DNA of 64,000 nucleotides from Acinetobacter sp. P8-3-8 (GCF_000214135.1 NZ_AFIE01000003.1:109550-173549); one strand, 5' to 3'. Positions 25,419 to 35,781 are shown, counted from the stretch's first letter. Translations and numbers: made by a program. The notes: generated from the letters alone by a model not told the origin.

Positions 25419-26225
25419 ATGGGTCAGAAGGTTCATCCAATCGGTATCCGCCTTGGTGTTGTAAAACGTCATAACGCCAACTGGTATGCGAGTCCGAAAC
25501 AATACGCTGAATATTTGCTTAAAGATCTTCAAGTTCGTGAGTTTTTAACTAAAAAACTTAAAAGCGCGATGATCAGCAAAATTCTTATCGAACGTCCTAC
25601 AGGCGCTGCTAAAGTAACAATTAGCACTGCTCGTCCAGGTATCGTTATCGGTAAAAAAGGCGAAGATATTGAAAAATTACAGCGTGAACTTACTCAAATT
25701 ATGGGTGTTCCAGCGCAAGTAAGCATTAACGAAATCGATCGCCCAGATTTAGACGCTCGTTTAGTTGCTGAAGCAATCGCTTCTCAATTAGAAAAACGTG
25801 TAATGTTCCGTCGTGCTATGAAGCGTGCGGTACAAAACACAATGCGTGCTGGTGCGAAAGGTATTAAAGTTGAAGTATCTGGTCGTTTAGGTGGTGCAGA
25901 GATTGCACGTACTGAATGGTATCGTGAAGGTCGTGTACCTTTACATACACTTCGTGCTGATATCGACTATGCAACTATGCGTGCTGAAACAACTTACGGT
26001 ACGATCGGTGTTAAAGTTTGGATTTTCCGTGGTGAGATCTTAGGTGGCATGAAACAAGTCATGAACCCTGCTCCTGCTGAAGAACGTCCAGCTAAACGTG
26101 GTCGTGGCCGTGGTGAAGGTCAGGAACGTCGTGGTCGCGGTGAAGGTCGTGGTCGTGGTGAGTCGCAAGATGCTGCGCGCCATGCAGGCCGTGATCGTGA
26201 TGATCGCGCTGCTAAGGGAGAGTAA
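25419..26225 (+). CDS. rpsC: 30S ribosomal protein S3 with Arg/Gly-rich C-terminal tail
   Basis: The KH domain ([20 protein letters not shown] near residue 68) and the MNPAP end of the folded part (near residue 217) are typical of S3, which lines the mRNA entry channel. The tail beyond about residue 217 is unusual: it is rich in RGRG and GEG units ([22 protein letters not shown]), then [10 protein letters not shown], taking the protein to 268 residues against about 233 in E. coli. The tail is low-complexity and probably disordered, and could contact mRNA or rRNA (inference). It starts 1 bp after the rplV stop. Confidence 0.97.
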   Translation: MGQKVHPIGIRLGVVKRHNANWYASPKQYAEYLLKDLQVREFLTKKLKSAMISKILIERPTGAAKVTISTARPGIVIGKKGEDIEKLQRELTQIMGVPAQVSINEIDRPDLDARLVAEAIASQLEKRVMFRRAMKRAVQNTMRAGAKGIKVEVSGRLGGAEIARTEWYREGRVPLHTLRADIDYATMRAETTYGTIGVKVWIFRGEILGGMKQVMNPAPAEERPAKRGRGRGEGQERRGRGEGRGRGESQDAARHAGRDRDDRAAKGE

Positions 26226-26227
26226 TC

Positions 26228-26641
26228 ATGTTACAACCTAAGCGTACTAAATTCCGTAAAGTGCAAAAAGGCCGTAATACTGGTTTAGCACATCGCGGTA
26301 GCACTGTATCTTTTGGTACAATTGCACTTAAATCGATTGAGCGTGGTCAAATGACAGCTCGTCAGATTGAAGCTGCACGTCGTACAATCAGCCGTCGTGT
26401 TAAACGTGGTGGTAAGATCTTTATCCGTGTTTTCCCAGACAAACCAATTACTGAAAAGCCATTAGAAGTTCGTATGGGTAAAGGTAAAGGTTCTGTGGAA
26501 TACTGGGTTTGCCAAATCAAACCAGGTAAGATCTTGTACGAAATGGATGGTGTTAGTGAAGAATTGGCACGCGAAGCGTTTACGCTTGCAGCGGCTAAGC
26601 TTCCATTTAAAACCACTATCGTTACTAAGACGGTGATGTAA
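26228..26641 (+). CDS. rplP: 50S ribosomal protein L16
   Basis: This 137-residue protein ([20 protein letters not shown]) has the [25 protein letters not shown] region and the [11 protein letters not shown] stretch. L16 helps position A-site tRNA; the arginine of the RMGKGKG motif is the usual YcfD hydroxylation target. It starts 2 bp after rpsC and shares one base with rpmC. Confidence 0.98.
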   Translation: MLQPKRTKFRKVQKGRNTGLAHRGSTVSFGTIALKSIERGQMTARQIEAARRTISRRVKRGGKIFIRVFPDKPITEKPLEVRMGKGKGSVEYWVCQIKPGKILYEMDGVSEELAREAFTLAAAKLPFKTTIVTKTVM

Positions 26642-26838
26642 TGAAAACTAAAGATCTACGTGAAAAGTCGGTAGAAGAGTTGACAGCTTTGCTTGATGAG
26701 CAACAGTTGAACCAATTCCGTCTTCGTATGGCGAAAGCAACTGGTCAATTGGGTAAATCGCATGAAGTTGCGCTTACTCGTAAGACTATTGCTCGTATCA
26801 AGACCCTCCTTACCGAAAAACAGGGGAACGCACAATGA
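26641..26838 (+). CDS. rpmC: 50S ribosomal protein L29
   Basis: The 65-residue helical hairpin protein ([20 protein letters not shown]) with [28 protein letters not shown] is a standard L29, located near the tunnel exit beside L23. It overlaps rplP by one base and rpsQ by four, showing tight translational coupling. Confidence 0.97.
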   Translation: MKTKDLREKSVEELTALLDEQQLNQFRLRMAKATGQLGKSHEVALTRKTIARIKTLLTEKQGNAQ

Positions 26839-27092
26839 GTGAGCAAACAGTTCGCACGTTAACAGGCAAAGTAGTAAGCGACAAAATGGACAAGTCTATT
26901 GTTGTACTTATCGAACGCCGCGTTCAACACCCGTTGTATGGCAAATCAATCCGCCGTTCAACAAAATTACACGCTCATGATGAGAACAACACAGCTAAAA
27001 CTGGCGATGTTGTGACCATTAAAGAAAGCCGCCCAATTTCAAAAACTAAAGCTTGGACTTTAGTGGAAGTTATTGAAGCTGCTGCTGAGTAA
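26835..27092 (+). CDS. rpsQ: 30S ribosomal protein S17
   Basis: This 85-residue OB-fold protein ([20 protein letters not shown]) contains [23 protein letters not shown], binding 16S rRNA helix 11. It is the last gene of the classical S10 operon. A 92-bp gap with a long hairpin separates it from rplN. Confidence 0.98.
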   Translation: MSEQTVRTLTGKVVSDKMDKSIVVLIERRVQHPLYGKSIRRSTKLHAHDENNTAKTGDVVTIKESRPISKTKAWTLVEVIEAAAE

Positions 27093-27107
27093 TTAGACGT
27101 TCTTGTT

Positions 27108-27165
27108 GCATCATCGGTCAATTTCGAGTACTCTTTGAGCCTTTCGAAATTGCGACCGGTGATGC
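27108..27165 (+). other. Long stable hairpin at the S10/spc operon junction
   Basis: GCATCATCGGTC-AATTTCGA (27108-27127) pairs with TCGAAATT-GC-GACCGGTGATGC (27144-27165). This gives a 20-bp stem with one G-U wobble and a two-base bulge, enclosing a 16-nt loop. No T-run follows, so it is not a typical intrinsic terminator. Its place between rpsQ and rplN, 19 bp before the rplN start, suggests an RNase III-type processing site or a translational control structure. Confidence 0.75.
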
Positions 27166-27184
27166 TCGGTTTTGGAGTAGGGCA

Positions 27185-27553
27185 ATGATTCAGACCGAAA
27201 GTATGCTAGACGTAGCAGACAACAGTGGTGCTCGCCGCGTACAATGTATTAAAGTACTAGGTGGTTCACATCGTCGTTATGCTTCTGTTGGCGACATTAT
27301 TAAAGTTACTGTAAAAGAAGCAATTCCACGTGGCCGTGTTAAAAAGGGTGACGTGATGAATGCAGTTGTAGTTCGTACTAAATTCGGTATTCGTCGTCCA
27401 GACGGTTCTGTGATCCGTTTTGATGATAATGCTGCAGTTATCTTGAACAACAACAAGGCTCCGATTGCCACTCGTATTTTCGGACCAGTGACTCGTGAAC
27501 TTCGTACTGAACAGTTCATGAAAATCATTTCATTGGCTCCTGAAGTTCTATAA
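27185..27553 (+). CDS. rplN: 50S ribosomal protein L14
   Basis: This 122-residue beta-barrel protein ([20 protein letters not shown]) has the [18 protein letters not shown] motif. L14 lies at the subunit interface and is the target of the silencing factor RsfS. It is first of the spc block and has GGAG upstream, just after the junction hairpin. Confidence 0.98.
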   Translation: MIQTESMLDVADNSGARRVQCIKVLGGSHRRYASVGDIIKVTVKEAIPRGRVKKGDVMNAVVVRTKFGIRRPDGSVIRFDDNAAVILNNNKAPIATRIFGPVTRELRTEQFMKIISLAPEVL

Positions 27554-27564
27554 TAGAGGCAATC

Positions 27565-27882
27565 ATGGCTAAGATTAGAAAAGGCGATCAAGTAATTGTG
27601 ATCGCAGGTAAAGAAAAAGGCAAACAGGGTACTGTTTTGTCTGTTTCAAATGACCAAGTTAAGGTTGAAGGCCTTAACTTAGTTAAGAAGCATCAAAAGC
27701 CGAACCGTGCAACAGGTGCTGAAGGCGCTATCGTTACACAAGAAGCTTCGCTTCATATTTCAAACGTGGCGATTTTTAATGCTACAACCCAAAAGGCTGA
27801 CCGTGTTGGTTACCAAGTGTCTGAAGGCGTGAAAACTCGCGTTTATAAGTCAAATGGTGAATCAGTGGCGGTAGCGAAGTAA
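27565..27882 (+). CDS. rplX: 50S ribosomal protein L24
   Basis: This 105-residue KOW-domain protein ([21 protein letters not shown]) initiates 50S assembly on 23S rRNA. It has [21 protein letters not shown] near residue 37. It follows rplN by 11 bp. Length and sequence are ordinary. Confidence 0.98.
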   Translation: MAKIRKGDQVIVIAGKEKGKQGTVLSVSNDQVKVEGLNLVKKHQKPNRATGAEGAIVTQEASLHISNVAIFNATTQKADRVGYQVSEGVKTRVYKSNGESVAVAK

Positions 27883-27898
27883 TAGGTTGAAATAGGCT

Positions 27899-28435
27899 AT
27901 GGCCAGACTTAAAACACGTTATAACGACGAAATCCGAGCTAAGTTGAAAGAAGAACTTGGTTTGGCAAATGTGATGGAAATTCCTCGCATTACTAAAATC
28001 ACCATCAACATGGGTGTTGGTGCAGCTTCAGCTGACAAGAAATTGTTAGATGGCGCTTTGGCTGATATGCAAGCTATTGCTGGTCAAAAACCAGTGCTTA
28101 CATTAGCTCGTAAATCAATCGCTGGTTTTAAAATCCGTGACGGTTGGCCGATTGGTTGTAAAGTAACTTTACGCGGCGAACAAATGTACGAATTCTTAGA
28201 CCGTTTGATCTCTATTGCGATCCCTCGTATTCGTGACTTCCGCGGTTTTTCTGCGAAATCATTCGATGGTCGTGGTAACTATTCAATGGGTCTCAAGGAA
28301 CAAATTATGTTCCCTGAAATCGATTTTGATAAGATCGATCGTATTCGTGGTATGGATATTACTATCACTACGACTGCTCGCACCGATGACGAAGGCCGTG
28401 CACTAATCCGTGCATTTGGCTTCCCGTTCAAATAA
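27899..28435 (+). CDS. rplE: 50S ribosomal protein L5
   Basis: This 178-residue protein binds 5S rRNA and contacts P-site tRNA. Conserved stretches are [16 protein letters not shown] near residue 32, [19 protein letters not shown] and [20 protein letters not shown]. In E. coli the start of rplE is the S8 repressor target of the spc operon; I see no clear equivalent here. Confidence 0.98.
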   Translation: MARLKTRYNDEIRAKLKEELGLANVMEIPRITKITINMGVGAASADKKLLDGALADMQAIAGQKPVLTLARKSIAGFKIRDGWPIGCKVTLRGEQMYEFLDRLISIAIPRIRDFRGFSAKSFDGRGNYSMGLKEQIMFPEIDFDKIDRIRGMDITITTTARTDDEGRALIRAFGFPFK

Positions 28436-28444
28436 GAGGTCGAT

Positions 28445-28750
28445 ATGGCTAAGAAAGGTATGATTAATCGCGAATTGAAACGCGAAGCAACAGTTGCAAA
28501 ATATGCTGCAAAACGTGCTGAATTAAAAGCAACGATTGCAAACGTAAATGCATCTGATGAAGAACGTTTCGAAGCGATGATGAAGTTACAAGCATTACCA
28601 CGTAATGCGTCTCCAGTACGTCTTCGTAACCGTTGTGGTTTAACTGGTCGTCCTCATGGTTACTTCCGTAAGTTCGGCTTAAGCCGTAACAAATTACGCG
28701 ATACAGTAATGCAAGGTGATGTACCGGGCGTTGTTAAGGCAAGCTGGTAA
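28445..28750 (+). CDS. rpsN: 30S ribosomal protein S14 (zinc-independent long form)
   Basis: This 101-residue S14 has the C-terminal [27 protein letters not shown] block. Only one cysteine of the zinc-ribbon positions is present, so it is the long, zinc-independent form. S14 completes the 30S head next to S3 and S10. It follows rplE by 9 bp. Confidence 0.98.
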   Translation: MAKKGMINRELKREATVAKYAAKRAELKATIANVNASDEERFEAMMKLQALPRNASPVRLRNRCGLTGRPHGYFRKFGLSRNKLRDTVMQGDVPGVVKASW

Positions 28751-28763
28751 GGAGCGACTATAA

Positions 28764-29159
28764 ATGAGTATGCAAGATACCGTTGCCGACATGTTAACTC
28801 GTGTTCGTAACGCACAAATGGCAAAGAAACAAACTGTTTCTATGCCTAATTCTAAGTTGAAAGTTGCAATTGCAAACGTACTTCAACAAGAAGGTTACAT
28901 TTCAAATGTAGAAGTTGCTGATTCTGAAGGCAAAGCTACTTTGACAATTACTTTAAAATATTTTGAAGGCAAACCAGTTATCGATACTGTGAAGCGTGTA
29001 AGCCGTCCAGGTCTACGCCAATATCGCGGTAAAGATAGCTTACCAAGCGTTAAGCAAGGTTTAGGTATTGCAATTGTTTCTACAAGCAAAGGCATCATGA
29101 CTGATCGCGCTGCACGTGCTGCGGGCATCGGTGGTGAAGTTATTGCTTTTGTTTCTTAA
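28764..29159 (+). CDS. rpsH: 30S ribosomal protein S8
   Basis: This 131-residue protein ([21 protein letters not shown]) binds the central domain of 16S rRNA and represses the spc operon in E. coli. The C-terminal [20 protein letters not shown] loop is the rRNA-binding part. A tandem MSM start leaves a two-codon uncertainty. Confidence 0.98.
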   Translation: MSMQDTVADMLTRVRNAQMAKKQTVSMPNSKLKVAIANVLQQEGYISNVEVADSEGKATLTITLKYFEGKPVIDTVKRVSRPGLRQYRGKDSLPSVKQGLGIAIVSTSKGIMTDRAARAAGIGGEVIAFVS

Positions 29160-29172
29160 TAGGTGATTCCTC

Positions 29173-29706
29173 ATGTCTCGTGTGGCTAAAGCCCCAGTAA
29201 CTGTACCTAACGGTGTAACAGTTACTCAGAACGGCCGGCAGGTCGAAGTGAAAGGCAGTAAAGGTACTTTGTCTTTCAACCTGCATGCGCTGGTCGAGCT
29301 TAAACAGGAAGAAGGTCAACTTCATATTGCTCCAGTTAAAGAATCTCGCGATTCTTGGATGCAAGCTGGTACTGCTCGCGCTGTTCTTAACAACCTTGTT
29401 AAAGGTGTTAACGAAGGCTTCGAACGTAAGTTACAACTGATCGGTGTTGGTTATAAAGCTGCGGTTAAAGGTACTATTGTAAACCTTAACCTTGGTTACT
29501 CTCACCCAATCGATTACTCTCTTCCAGAAGGCGTAACTGCAGAAACTCCTACTGCTACTGAAATCATTTTGAAATCAGCGAATAAGCAGTTGTTGGGTCA
29601 AGTGGCTGCAGAAATCCGTGCTTACCGTGCTCCTGAACCGTATAAAGGTAAAGGTGTTCGTTATTCGGATGAAGTTGTGCTTCGTAAAGAAGCTAAGAAG
29701 AAATAA
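29173..29706 (+). CDS. rplF: 50S ribosomal protein L6
   Basis: This 177-residue protein with two related domains ([20 protein letters not shown]) shows the VGYKAAVKG stretch and the C-terminal [13 protein letters not shown] motif. It lies at the base of the L7/L12 stalk near the sarcin-ricin loop. Confidence 0.98.
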   Translation: MSRVAKAPVTVPNGVTVTQNGRQVEVKGSKGTLSFNLHALVELKQEEGQLHIAPVKESRDSWMQAGTARAVLNNLVKGVNEGFERKLQLIGVGYKAAVKGTIVNLNLGYSHPIDYSLPEGVTAETPTATEIILKSANKQLLGQVAAEIRAYRAPEPYKGKGVRYSDEVVLRKEAKKK

Positions 29707-29720
29707 GGCGCGAGGTTCTT

Positions 29721-30071
29721 ATGAACGAAAAGAAACAATCCCGTTTGCGTCGTGCGAAAAGCACACGCTTGCACATCCGTGCATTGGGTGCGACTCGTTT
29801 GTGTGTAAACCGCACTCCGCGTCACATCTATGCACAAGTTATTTCAGCAGATGGTGGCAAAGTATTAGCGCAAGCTTCTACTTTGGATGCATCTTTGCGT
29901 AGCGGTACTACTGGTAACGTTGATGCGGCTACTAAAGTAGGTGCTTTAATCGCAGAGCGTGCTAAAGCAGCTGGTGTTACTAAAGTTGCATTTGACCGTT
30001 CTGGTTTCAAATATCATGGTCGTATCAAAGCCTTGGCTGATGCTGCTCGTGAAAACGGCTTGGAGTTCTAA
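29721..30071 (+). CDS. rplR: 50S ribosomal protein L18
   Basis: This 116-residue 5S rRNA-binding protein has a basic N-terminus ([20 protein letters not shown]), the ASTLDASL motif near residue 52 and the C-terminal [19 protein letters not shown]. It ends 2 bp before rpsE. Confidence 0.98.
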   Translation: MNEKKQSRLRRAKSTRLHIRALGATRLCVNRTPRHIYAQVISADGGKVLAQASTLDASLRSGTTGNVDAATKVGALIAERAKAAGVTKVAFDRSGFKYHGRIKALADAARENGLEF

Positions 30072-30073
30072 TC

Positions 30074-30571
30074 ATGGCTAAAGTTGAACAAAACGAAGGT
30101 CTTGTTGAAAAGCTGGTTGCCGTTGATCGTGTAGCCAAAGTTGTTAAGGGTGGTCGTATCTTCTCTTTCACAGCATTGACTGTGGTTGGTGATGGTAATG
30201 GTCGCGTAGGTTTTGGTCGTGGTAAAGCACGTGAAGTTCCAGCTGCTATTTCTAAAGCACTTGAAGCTGCACGTCGCAACATGATTACTGTTGATCTTGT
30301 TGACGGTACTGTTCAGCATCCTATCAATGCTCGTCACGGTGCAAGCCGCGTTTACATGCAACCTGCTTCTGAAGGTACTGGTGTAATTGCTGGTGGTGCT
30401 ATGCGTGCAGTGTTAGAAGCTGTAGGTGTACGTAACGTATTGACTAAATGTTATGGTTCTACTAACGCTGCTAACGTAGTAAACGCAACTTTTAACGGTT
30501 TGCGTGATATGACTTCTCCTGAGAAAGTTGCTGCGAAACGTGGTCTTTCAGTAGAACAAATTTTAGGGTAA
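30074..30571 (+). CDS. rpsE: 30S ribosomal protein S5
   Basis: This 165-residue protein has the double-stranded RNA-binding-like N-terminal fold ([22 protein letters not shown]), the position class of spectinomycin-resistance changes, and [21 protein letters not shown]. It contributes to decoding accuracy with S4. The loop is wild-type in appearance. Confidence 0.98.
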   Translation: MAKVEQNEGLVEKLVAVDRVAKVVKGGRIFSFTALTVVGDGNGRVGFGRGKAREVPAAISKALEAARRNMITVDLVDGTVQHPINARHGASRVYMQPASEGTGVIAGGAMRAVLEAVGVRNVLTKCYGSTNAANVVNATFNGLRDMTSPEKVAAKRGLSVEQILG

Positions 30572-30577
30572 TCAATC

Positions 30578-30754
30578 ATGAAAACGATTAAAGTTACCCA
30601 GACTAAATCTGCTGCGCATCGTTTGAAAAATCACAAACTTTGCCTACAAGGTTTAGGTCTGCGTCGTATTGGTCATACAGTAGAAGTAGTGGATACACCT
30701 TCTAACCGTGGTATGATCAACAAAGTCTACTATATGGTTAGTGTAGAGGAATAA
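30578..30754 (+). CDS. rpmD: 50S ribosomal protein L30
   Basis: This short gene of 58 codons lies between rpsE and rplO. The product ([20 protein letters not shown]) continues with [20 protein letters not shown] and ends [12 protein letters not shown], an ordinary L30. ATG at 30578 and TAA at 30752-30754; it ends 3 bp before rplO. Confidence 0.97.
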   Translation: MKTIKVTQTKSAAHRLKNHKLCLQGLGLRRIGHTVEVVDTPSNRGMINKVYYMVSVEE

Positions 30755-30757
30755 GCC

Positions 30758-31198
30758 ATGACTCTGCGTTTAAATGAACTTGCGCCTGCTGAAGGTGCAA
30801 AACGCGAAAACCGTCGTTTAGGCCGTGGTATCGGTTCTGGCGTTGGTAAGACCGGTGGCCGTGGTGTCAAAGGTCAAAAATCACGTAAAAGTGGTGGCGT
30901 TCGTCCAGGTTTTGAAGGCGGTCAAACTGCGTTATATCGTCGTTTGCCTAAATTCGGTTTCACAAGCCAATTGGCTTTGAAAACTGCTGAAGTACGTTTG
31001 TCTGAACTTGCTAAAGTTGAAGGTGATGTTGTTTCACTTGAAACTTTAAAAGCTGCGAATGTCGTACGTAAAGATATGGTGCGTGCTCGTATCGTTCTTT
31101 CTGGTGAAATCACTCGTGCATTCACTGTTCAAGGTGTTGCATTGACTAAAGGCGCTAAAGCTGCTGTTGAAGCTGCTGGCGGTAAAGTCGAGGAGTAA
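30758..31198 (+). CDS. rplO: 50S ribosomal protein L15
   Basis: This 146-residue protein begins [20 protein letters not shown] and carries the glycine/lysine-rich [20 protein letters not shown] arm that penetrates the 50S core. The C-terminal globular domain ends [12 protein letters not shown]. It lies directly upstream of secY, as in most bacteria. Confidence 0.98.
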   Translation: MTLRLNELAPAEGAKRENRRLGRGIGSGVGKTGGRGVKGQKSRKSGGVRPGFEGGQTALYRRLPKFGFTSQLALKTAEVRLSELAKVEGDVVSLETLKAANVVRKDMVRARIVLSGEITRAFTVQGVALTKGAKAAVEAAGGKVEE

Positions 31199-31204
31199 TC
31201 GCGA

Positions 31205-32563
31205 GTGACTATGTCTCCTAGTTCTTCAGGTCATGTGAACATGATGAAAGGTCAACCATTTCATGTGAAATATCGTGAAATTATTCACCGATTAATGTTT
31301 TTAATTGGTGCGTTAGTTGTCTTTCGACTAGGAGCGCATATTCCGCTGCCAGGTATTGATAACGTCGCTCTAGAACGGTTTTTCAAAGCTAATGAAGGTA
31401 CTTTTTTAGGTTTGTTTAACATGTTCTCGGGCGGGGCATTAGAGCGAATGTCTATTCTTGCGTTAGGGATTATGCCGTACATTTCTGCATCTATTATTGT
31501 GCAGTTAATGTCTACGGTAGTTCCTTCGTTAGAGGCATTAAAAAAGGAAGGCGAGCAGGGTAAGCGTAAGATTAATCAATATACGCGCTACGGCACCTTA
31601 TTACTCGCATTAGTCCAAGGTATTGGGATGTGTGCTGGTCTGATCAGTCAAGGGATTACTTTGACTTCGGGTCTAGCTTTTTACGTTCCGGCACTAACTT
31701 CGTTAGTTGCAGGTACCATGTTCTTGATGTGGTTAGGTGAGCAAATTACTGAACGTGGTGTTGGTAATGGTATCTCAATGATTATCTTTGCAGGTATTGT
31801 TGCTGGTTTACCAAACTTAGTGATTCAAGCATTTACATCTGTAGATAACGGTCAATCAAGCTTAATTGGTTTGGCTGTATTTGGATTACTATCAATTGCT
31901 GTTTTAGCAGCGATTGTGTTTATTGAAAAAGCTCAACGTCGTATACCTGTTAACTATGCTCAAAAGCAGCAAGGGCGTCGCGTATTTACTGCACAGCAGA
32001 CACATTTGCCATTGAAAATTAACATGGCAGGGGTTATCCCAGCAATTTTCGCTAGTTCGTTATTGTTGTTCCCTGCAAGTTTAGGTCAATGGTTAGGTAG
32101 TGCTGATCCAAACGCAGGATTCGTGAAGCGTGCGCTACAAGATTTGGCATTAGTATTATCGCCTGGACAACCTTTGTATTTGGTGCTCTTCGGTGCGTTA
32201 ATTATCTTTTTCTGTTATTTCTATACGGCACTGGTTTTCAGTCCGAAAGAAGTTGCAGAAAACTTGAAACGCAGCGGAGCTTACGTACCTGGTATTCGCC
32301 CAGGTGAGCAAACTGCTCGTTACTTAGATCATATTCTTAATCGTTTGACATTTATTGGTGCAATCTACATCACGGTTATCTGCTTAATGCCGATGATTTT
32401 ACAAAGTTCTTTTGGTATTCCATTCCATTTGGGTGGTACCTCATTACTTATCGTTGTTGTAGTTGTTATGGACTTTATGGCACAGCTTCAAGCCCACTTA
32501 ACGTCGCATCAGTATGATAATCAATCGTTAATGAGAAAAACGACTGCTCATCCTAAGGGATAA
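31205..32563 (+). CDS. secY: Preprotein translocase subunit SecY
   Basis: This 452-residue inner-membrane channel protein has ten transmembrane helices. Recognisable parts are the plug and helix 2 region ([28 protein letters not shown]), the cytosolic loop [16 protein letters not shown], and the C5 loop with [20 protein letters not shown], which contacts SecA and the ribosome. The GTG at 31205 has GGAG nine bases upstream and is preferred over the ATG two codons later. It forms SecYEG for protein export and membrane insertion. Confidence 0.98.
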   Translation: MTMSPSSSGHVNMMKGQPFHVKYREIIHRLMFLIGALVVFRLGAHIPLPGIDNVALERFFKANEGTFLGLFNMFSGGALERMSILALGIMPYISASIIVQLMSTVVPSLEALKKEGEQGKRKINQYTRYGTLLLALVQGIGMCAGLISQGITLTSGLAFYVPALTSLVAGTMFLMWLGEQITERGVGNGISMIIFAGIVAGLPNLVIQAFTSVDNGQSSLIGLAVFGLLSIAVLAAIVFIEKAQRRIPVNYAQKQQGRRVFTAQQTHLPLKINMAGVIPAIFASSLLLFPASLGQWLGSADPNAGFVKRALQDLALVLSPGQPLYLVLFGALIIFFCYFYTALVFSPKEVAENLKRSGAYVPGIRPGEQTARYLDHILNRLTFIGAIYITVICLMPMILQSSFGIPFHLGGTSLLIVVVVVMDFMAQLQAHLTSHQYDNQSLMRKTTAHPKG

Positions 32564-32584
32564 GCGCACTTAGAAGGTTTCATC

Positions 32585-32701
32585 ATGAAAGTACAAGCTT
32601 CTGTAAAAAAAATTTGTGGTAGCTGTAAAGTTATCCGTCGTAATGGGGTTATTCGCGTAATTTGCAGCGCAGAACCTCGTCATAAGCAGCGTCAAGGTTA
32701 A
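32585..32701 (+). CDS. rpmJ: 50S ribosomal protein L36 (zinc-binding form)
   Basis: This 38-residue protein ([20 protein letters not shown]) follows secY. The zinc ligands C-x2-C, then C and H ([12 protein letters not shown]) are intact, so it is the zinc-containing form. The gene spans ATG 32585 to TAA 32699-32701. Confidence 0.96.
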
Positions 32702-32716
32702 TTTAATTAAGACCTG

Positions 32717-32746
32717 TTGATTTCAGTAGGCTAATTAGGTTATTAT
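32717..32746 (+). promoter_or_regulatory. Candidate promoter of the alpha operon
   Basis: TTGATT (32717-32722) and TATTAT (32741-32746) with an 18-bp spacer lie between rpmJ and rpsM. This would give the alpha operon its own promoter in addition to read-through from spc. Confidence 0.5.
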
Positions 32747-32773
32747 CCGCCCCTCAAGATTTTTGTGGGGCGG
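32747..32773 (+). promoter_or_regulatory. GC-rich hairpin in the alpha operon leader
   Basis: The perfect 7-bp stem CCGCCCC (32747-32753) and GGGGCGG (32767-32773) encloses a 13-nt loop. It stands out in AT-rich surroundings 35 bp before rpsM. In E. coli the alpha leader folds into a pseudoknot bound by S4; this hairpin may be the analogous element or a weak terminator. Confidence 0.55.
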
Positions 32774-32808
32774 TTGATTATCTCTACTGCCTTTTTGGAG
32801 AAATTTGA

Positions 32809-33165
32809 ATGGCTCGTATTGCCGGTGTAAACATTCCGGATAACAAGCATGCTGTTATCTCTCTCACGTATATTTTTGGTATTGGCCGTCACACTGCTAA
32901 AAACATTTTAGCTGCTGCAGGCATTGCTACTACTACTAAAATTCGTGAATTAGATGATGCTCAGCTTGATGCGATTCGTGCAGAAGTTGCTAAGGTTCCG
33001 ACCGAAGGTGATTTACGTCGCGAAATTTCCATGAACATTAAACGTTTAATGGATTTAGGCTGCTACCGCGGTCTTCGTCATCGTCGCAGCTTGCCTGTTC
33101 GCGGACAACGCACCAAAACTAACGCACGTACCCGTAAAGGTCCGCGCAAACCTATTAAGAAATAA
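32809..33165 (+). CDS. rpsM: 30S ribosomal protein S13
   Basis: This 118-residue protein ([20 protein letters not shown]) has the H2TH-like core ([19 protein letters not shown]), [17 protein letters not shown], and a basic tail that contacts P-site tRNA. It starts the alpha operon, with TGGAG upstream. Confidence 0.98.
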   Translation: MARIAGVNIPDNKHAVISLTYIFGIGRHTAKNILAAAGIATTTKIRELDDAQLDAIRAEVAKVPTEGDLRREISMNIKRLMDLGCYRGLRHRRSLPVRGQRTKTNARTRKGPRKPIKK

Positions 33166-33184
33166 GATTTCTGGAAGCTAAAAG

Positions 33185-33571
33185 ATGGCTAAAGATACTC
33201 GCACACGCAAGAAGGTCACTCGTACCGTCTCTGAAGGTGTTGCACACATTCACGCTTCTTTTAATAACACCATTGTTACGATTACTGATCGTCAAGGTAA
33301 TGCATTGGCTTGGGCTACTTCAGGTGGACAAGGCTTCCGTGGATCACGTAAATCAACTCCGTTTGCTGCTCAGGTAGCTGCTGAAGTTGCTGGTAAAGCT
33401 GCTTTAGATTACGGTTTGAAAAACTTGGACGTCCTTGTAAAAGGTCCTGGTCCAGGTCGTGAATCTGCGGTTCGTGCATTAGGTGCAGTGGGTTATAAAA
33501 TTAACAGCATTACCGATGTGACACCGATTCCGCACAACGGTTGCCGTCCACCTAAAAAACGTCGCGTGTAA
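33185..33571 (+). CDS. rpsK: 30S ribosomal protein S11
   Basis: This 128-residue protein has [21 protein letters not shown] near residue 19 and the C-terminal [17 protein letters not shown]. It forms part of the platform near the E-site mRNA. Ordinary length; 19 bp after rpsM. Confidence 0.98.
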
Positions 33572-33583
33572 GGAGAAACATTC

Positions 33584-34210
33584 ATGGCTCGTTATATTGG
33601 TCCAAAATGCAAACTCTCTCGCCGCGAAGGGACAGACCTGCAATTAAAATCTGGCGTTAAACCATTTGACGTCAAAACTAAAAAAGCTGCTAAAGCTCCT
33701 GGCCAACATGGCGGGGCGCGTGGTGGTAAACAATCTGAGTACTCACTACAGTTACGTGAAAAACAAAAAGTACGTCGTATGTACGGTGTTTTAGAGCGTC
33801 AATTTAGTAATTACTATAAAGAAGCTGCTCGTGTGAAAGGCGCAACAGGTGAAAACTTGTTGAAATTGCTTGAAAGCCGTCTTGATAACGTCGTTTATCG
33901 CATGGGTTTTGGTTCTACACGTGCAGAAGCTCGTCAGCTAGTATCTCACCGTTCAATCACTTTAAATGGTCGTCGTGTTAACATCGCGTCAATCCAAGTT
34001 AAAGCGGGTGACGTGATCGCAGTTCACGAAGGCGCTAAACAACAATTACGTATTAAAAACGCAATTGAATTAGCTGCTCAACGTGGTACAGCTTCTTGGA
34101 TTGAAGTAGATCATTCAAAACTTGAAGGTACATTTAAAGCTGCACCAGATCGTTCTGATTTACCTGCTGAAATCAACGAAAGCTTGATTGTAGAATTGTA
34201 TTCTAAATAA
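33584..34210 (+). CDS. rpsD: 30S ribosomal protein S4
   Basis: This 208-residue protein has the S4 RNA-binding domain ([23 protein letters not shown] near residue 92) and the basic zinc-free N-terminus ([16 protein letters not shown]). S4 nucleates 30S assembly, and in E. coli it represses the alpha operon by binding the leader. Confidence 0.98.
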   Translation: MARYIGPKCKLSRREGTDLQLKSGVKPFDVKTKKAAKAPGQHGGARGGKQSEYSLQLREKQKVRRMYGVLERQFSNYYKEAARVKGATGENLLKLLESRLDNVVYRMGFGSTRAEARQLVSHRSITLNGRRVNIASIQVKAGDVIAVHEGAKQQLRIKNAIELAAQRGTASWIEVDHSKLEGTFKAAPDRSDLPAEINESLIVELYSK

Positions 34211-34227
34211 TCCTTGAGGTAGCAATA

Positions 34228-35235
34228 ATGACGCGTACTGCAAACGAGTTTCTAACTCCGCAAGCGATCAAGGTCGAAGCGGCAAGCGGGACCTCGGCAA
34301 AAGTGATTCTTGAACCGTTAGAGCGTGGTTTTGGCCATACTCTTGGTAATGCTTTACGTCGCATCCTATTATCTTCTCTACCTGGCGCTGCCGTGGTAGA
34401 AGTTGAGATAGAAGGTGTCGAGCACGAGTACAGTACTTTAGAAGGCTTGCAGCAGGACATCGTCGAGCTCTTGCTGAACCTAAAAGGATTGTCTATTAAG
34501 CTGTTCGATCAAAACGAAGCATATTTAACATTAGAGAAGCAAGGACCTGGCGACGTAACTGCCGCTGATCTTCGTTTGCCTCATAATGTTGAAGTGGTTA
34601 ACCCTGAACATTTGATTGGTACTTTAAGTGCTTCTGGCTCATTAAAAATGCGCTTGAAAGTTTCTCAAGGCCGTGGTTATGAAACATCTGATTCTCGTTT
34701 CCCTGAAGGTGAAACACGTCCTGTTGGTCGTTTGCAATTAGATGCTTCTTATAGCCCGATCAAACGTGTGTCTTACACAGTGGAAAACGCTCGTGTAGAA
34801 CAACGTACTGACCTTGATAAGCTCATCATTGATCTTGAAACAAATGGAACTGTAGATCCAGAAGAAGCAATCCGCAAAGCGGCAACAATCTTGCAACAAC
34901 AAATTGCAATTTTTGTTGATCTTCAGAAAGATCAAGCTCCAGTTGCTCAAGAACCTCGTGAAGAAGTTGATCCAATTTTGCTTCGTCCAGTAGATGATCT
35001 AGAGCTTACTGTTCGTTCTGCTAACTGTTTGAAAGCAGAAAATATTTACTACATTGGTGATCTAGTACAGCGCACTGAGGTTGAGTTACTTAAAACTCCT
35101 AACCTTGGTAAAAAATCGCTTACTGAGATCAAAGATGTTCTGGCTTCTAAAGGCTTACAACTCGGCATGCGTTTAGAGAACTGGCCACCAGCTAGTCTCC
35201 GTATGGACGATCGTTTCGCCTATCGTAGCCGTTAA
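34228..35235 (+). CDS. rpoA: RNA polymerase subunit alpha
   Basis: This 335-residue subunit has the N-terminal dimerisation domain with [21 protein letters not shown] near residue 28. A flexible linker follows around residue 240. The C-terminal domain with [12 protein letters not shown] and [21 protein letters not shown] contacts UP elements and activators. The key surface residues look conserved. It follows rpsD by 17 bp. Confidence 0.98.
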   Translation: MTRTANEFLTPQAIKVEAASGTSAKVILEPLERGFGHTLGNALRRILLSSLPGAAVVEVEIEGVEHEYSTLEGLQQDIVELLLNLKGLSIKLFDQNEAYLTLEKQGPGDVTAADLRLPHNVEVVNPEHLIGTLSASGSLKMRLKVSQGRGYETSDSRFPEGETRPVGRLQLDASYSPIKRVSYTVENARVEQRTDLDKLIIDLETNGTVDPEEAIRKAATILQQQIAIFVDLQKDQAPVAQEPREEVDPILLRPVDDLELTVRSANCLKAENIYYIGDLVQRTEVELLKTPNLGKKSLTEIKDVLASKGLQLGMRLENWPPASLRMDDRFAYRSR

Positions 35236-35253
35236 TTAAGTAGGACTATCACC

Positions 35254-35619
35254 ATGCGTCATCGTAATAGTGGTGTGAAATTAGGCCGTACCAGCAGCCA
35301 TCGTAAAGCGATGTTTCAAAACATGGCTAATTCTTTGTTCGAGCATGAGTTGATCAAAACAACTGTGCCTAAAGCAAAAGAGTTACGTCGTGTAGCTGAG
35401 CCTTTAATCACTTTAGCTAAAAACGATACAGTAGCAAACCGTCGTTTGGCGTTTGCTCGTACTCGTTCAGCAGCAACAGTTGGTAAATTATTTACCGTTC
35501 TTGGCCCTCGTTACAAAGAACGTAACGGCGGTTATCTACGTGTTCTTAAAGCTGGTTTCCGTGCAGGTGATGCTGCGCCGATGGCTTATGTAGAGCTTGT
35601 GGATCGTGAAGTAAACTAA
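35254..35619 (+). CDS. rplQ: 50S ribosomal protein L17
   Basis: This 121-residue protein ([20 protein letters not shown]) with [23 protein letters not shown] is an ordinary L17, located near the tunnel exit. It closes the ribosomal superoperon and is followed 34 bp later by a strong terminator. Confidence 0.98.
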   Translation: MRHRNSGVKLGRTSSHRKAMFQNMANSLFEHELIKTTVPKAKELRRVAEPLITLAKNDTVANRRLAFARTRSAATVGKLFTVLGPRYKERNGGYLRVLKAGFRAGDAAPMAYVELVDREVN

Positions 35620-35652
35620 TTTTACTCACGTCATAGAACAATCGGTTGTTCG

Positions 35653-35683
35653 AAAAAGGTCGGTATTTTACCGACCTTTTTTT
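35653..35683 (+). terminator. Strong intrinsic terminator of the alpha operon
   Basis: The 13-bp perfect stem AAAAAGGTCGGTA (35653-35665) and TACCGACCTTTTT (35669-35681) has a 3-nt loop and a continuing T-run. It ends the ribosomal superoperon. Confidence 0.95.
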
Positions 35684-35699
35684 ATGCGTGAAATTTAAG

Positions 35700-35781
35700 A
35701 ATTGTCAGACAAAATCTAATTTTGTCCTCAAGTGATATGAAATTTGTCGGAAAAATACAAACTTGACATTGCGTATTGTCA
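35700..35781. promoter_or_regulatory. Cluster of TTGTC/GACAA half-sites upstream of almA
   Basis: AATTGTCAGACAA (35700-35712) contains the palindrome TTGTC-A-GACAA. It is followed by TTTTGTC, TTTGTC and the inverted pair TTGACA-N8-TGTCAA near 35762-35781. These repeated half-sites suggest one or more regulators controlling almA; none is identified. The TTGACA may double as the -35 box. Confidence 0.45.

Noticed and set aside
22390-30361. Many long antisense frames in the ribosomal operon (for example 23710-24141, 24568-24897 and 26362-26616 on the minus strand)
   Set aside because: They are shadows of highly biased codons in well-identified ribosomal genes, with no homology or start signals.
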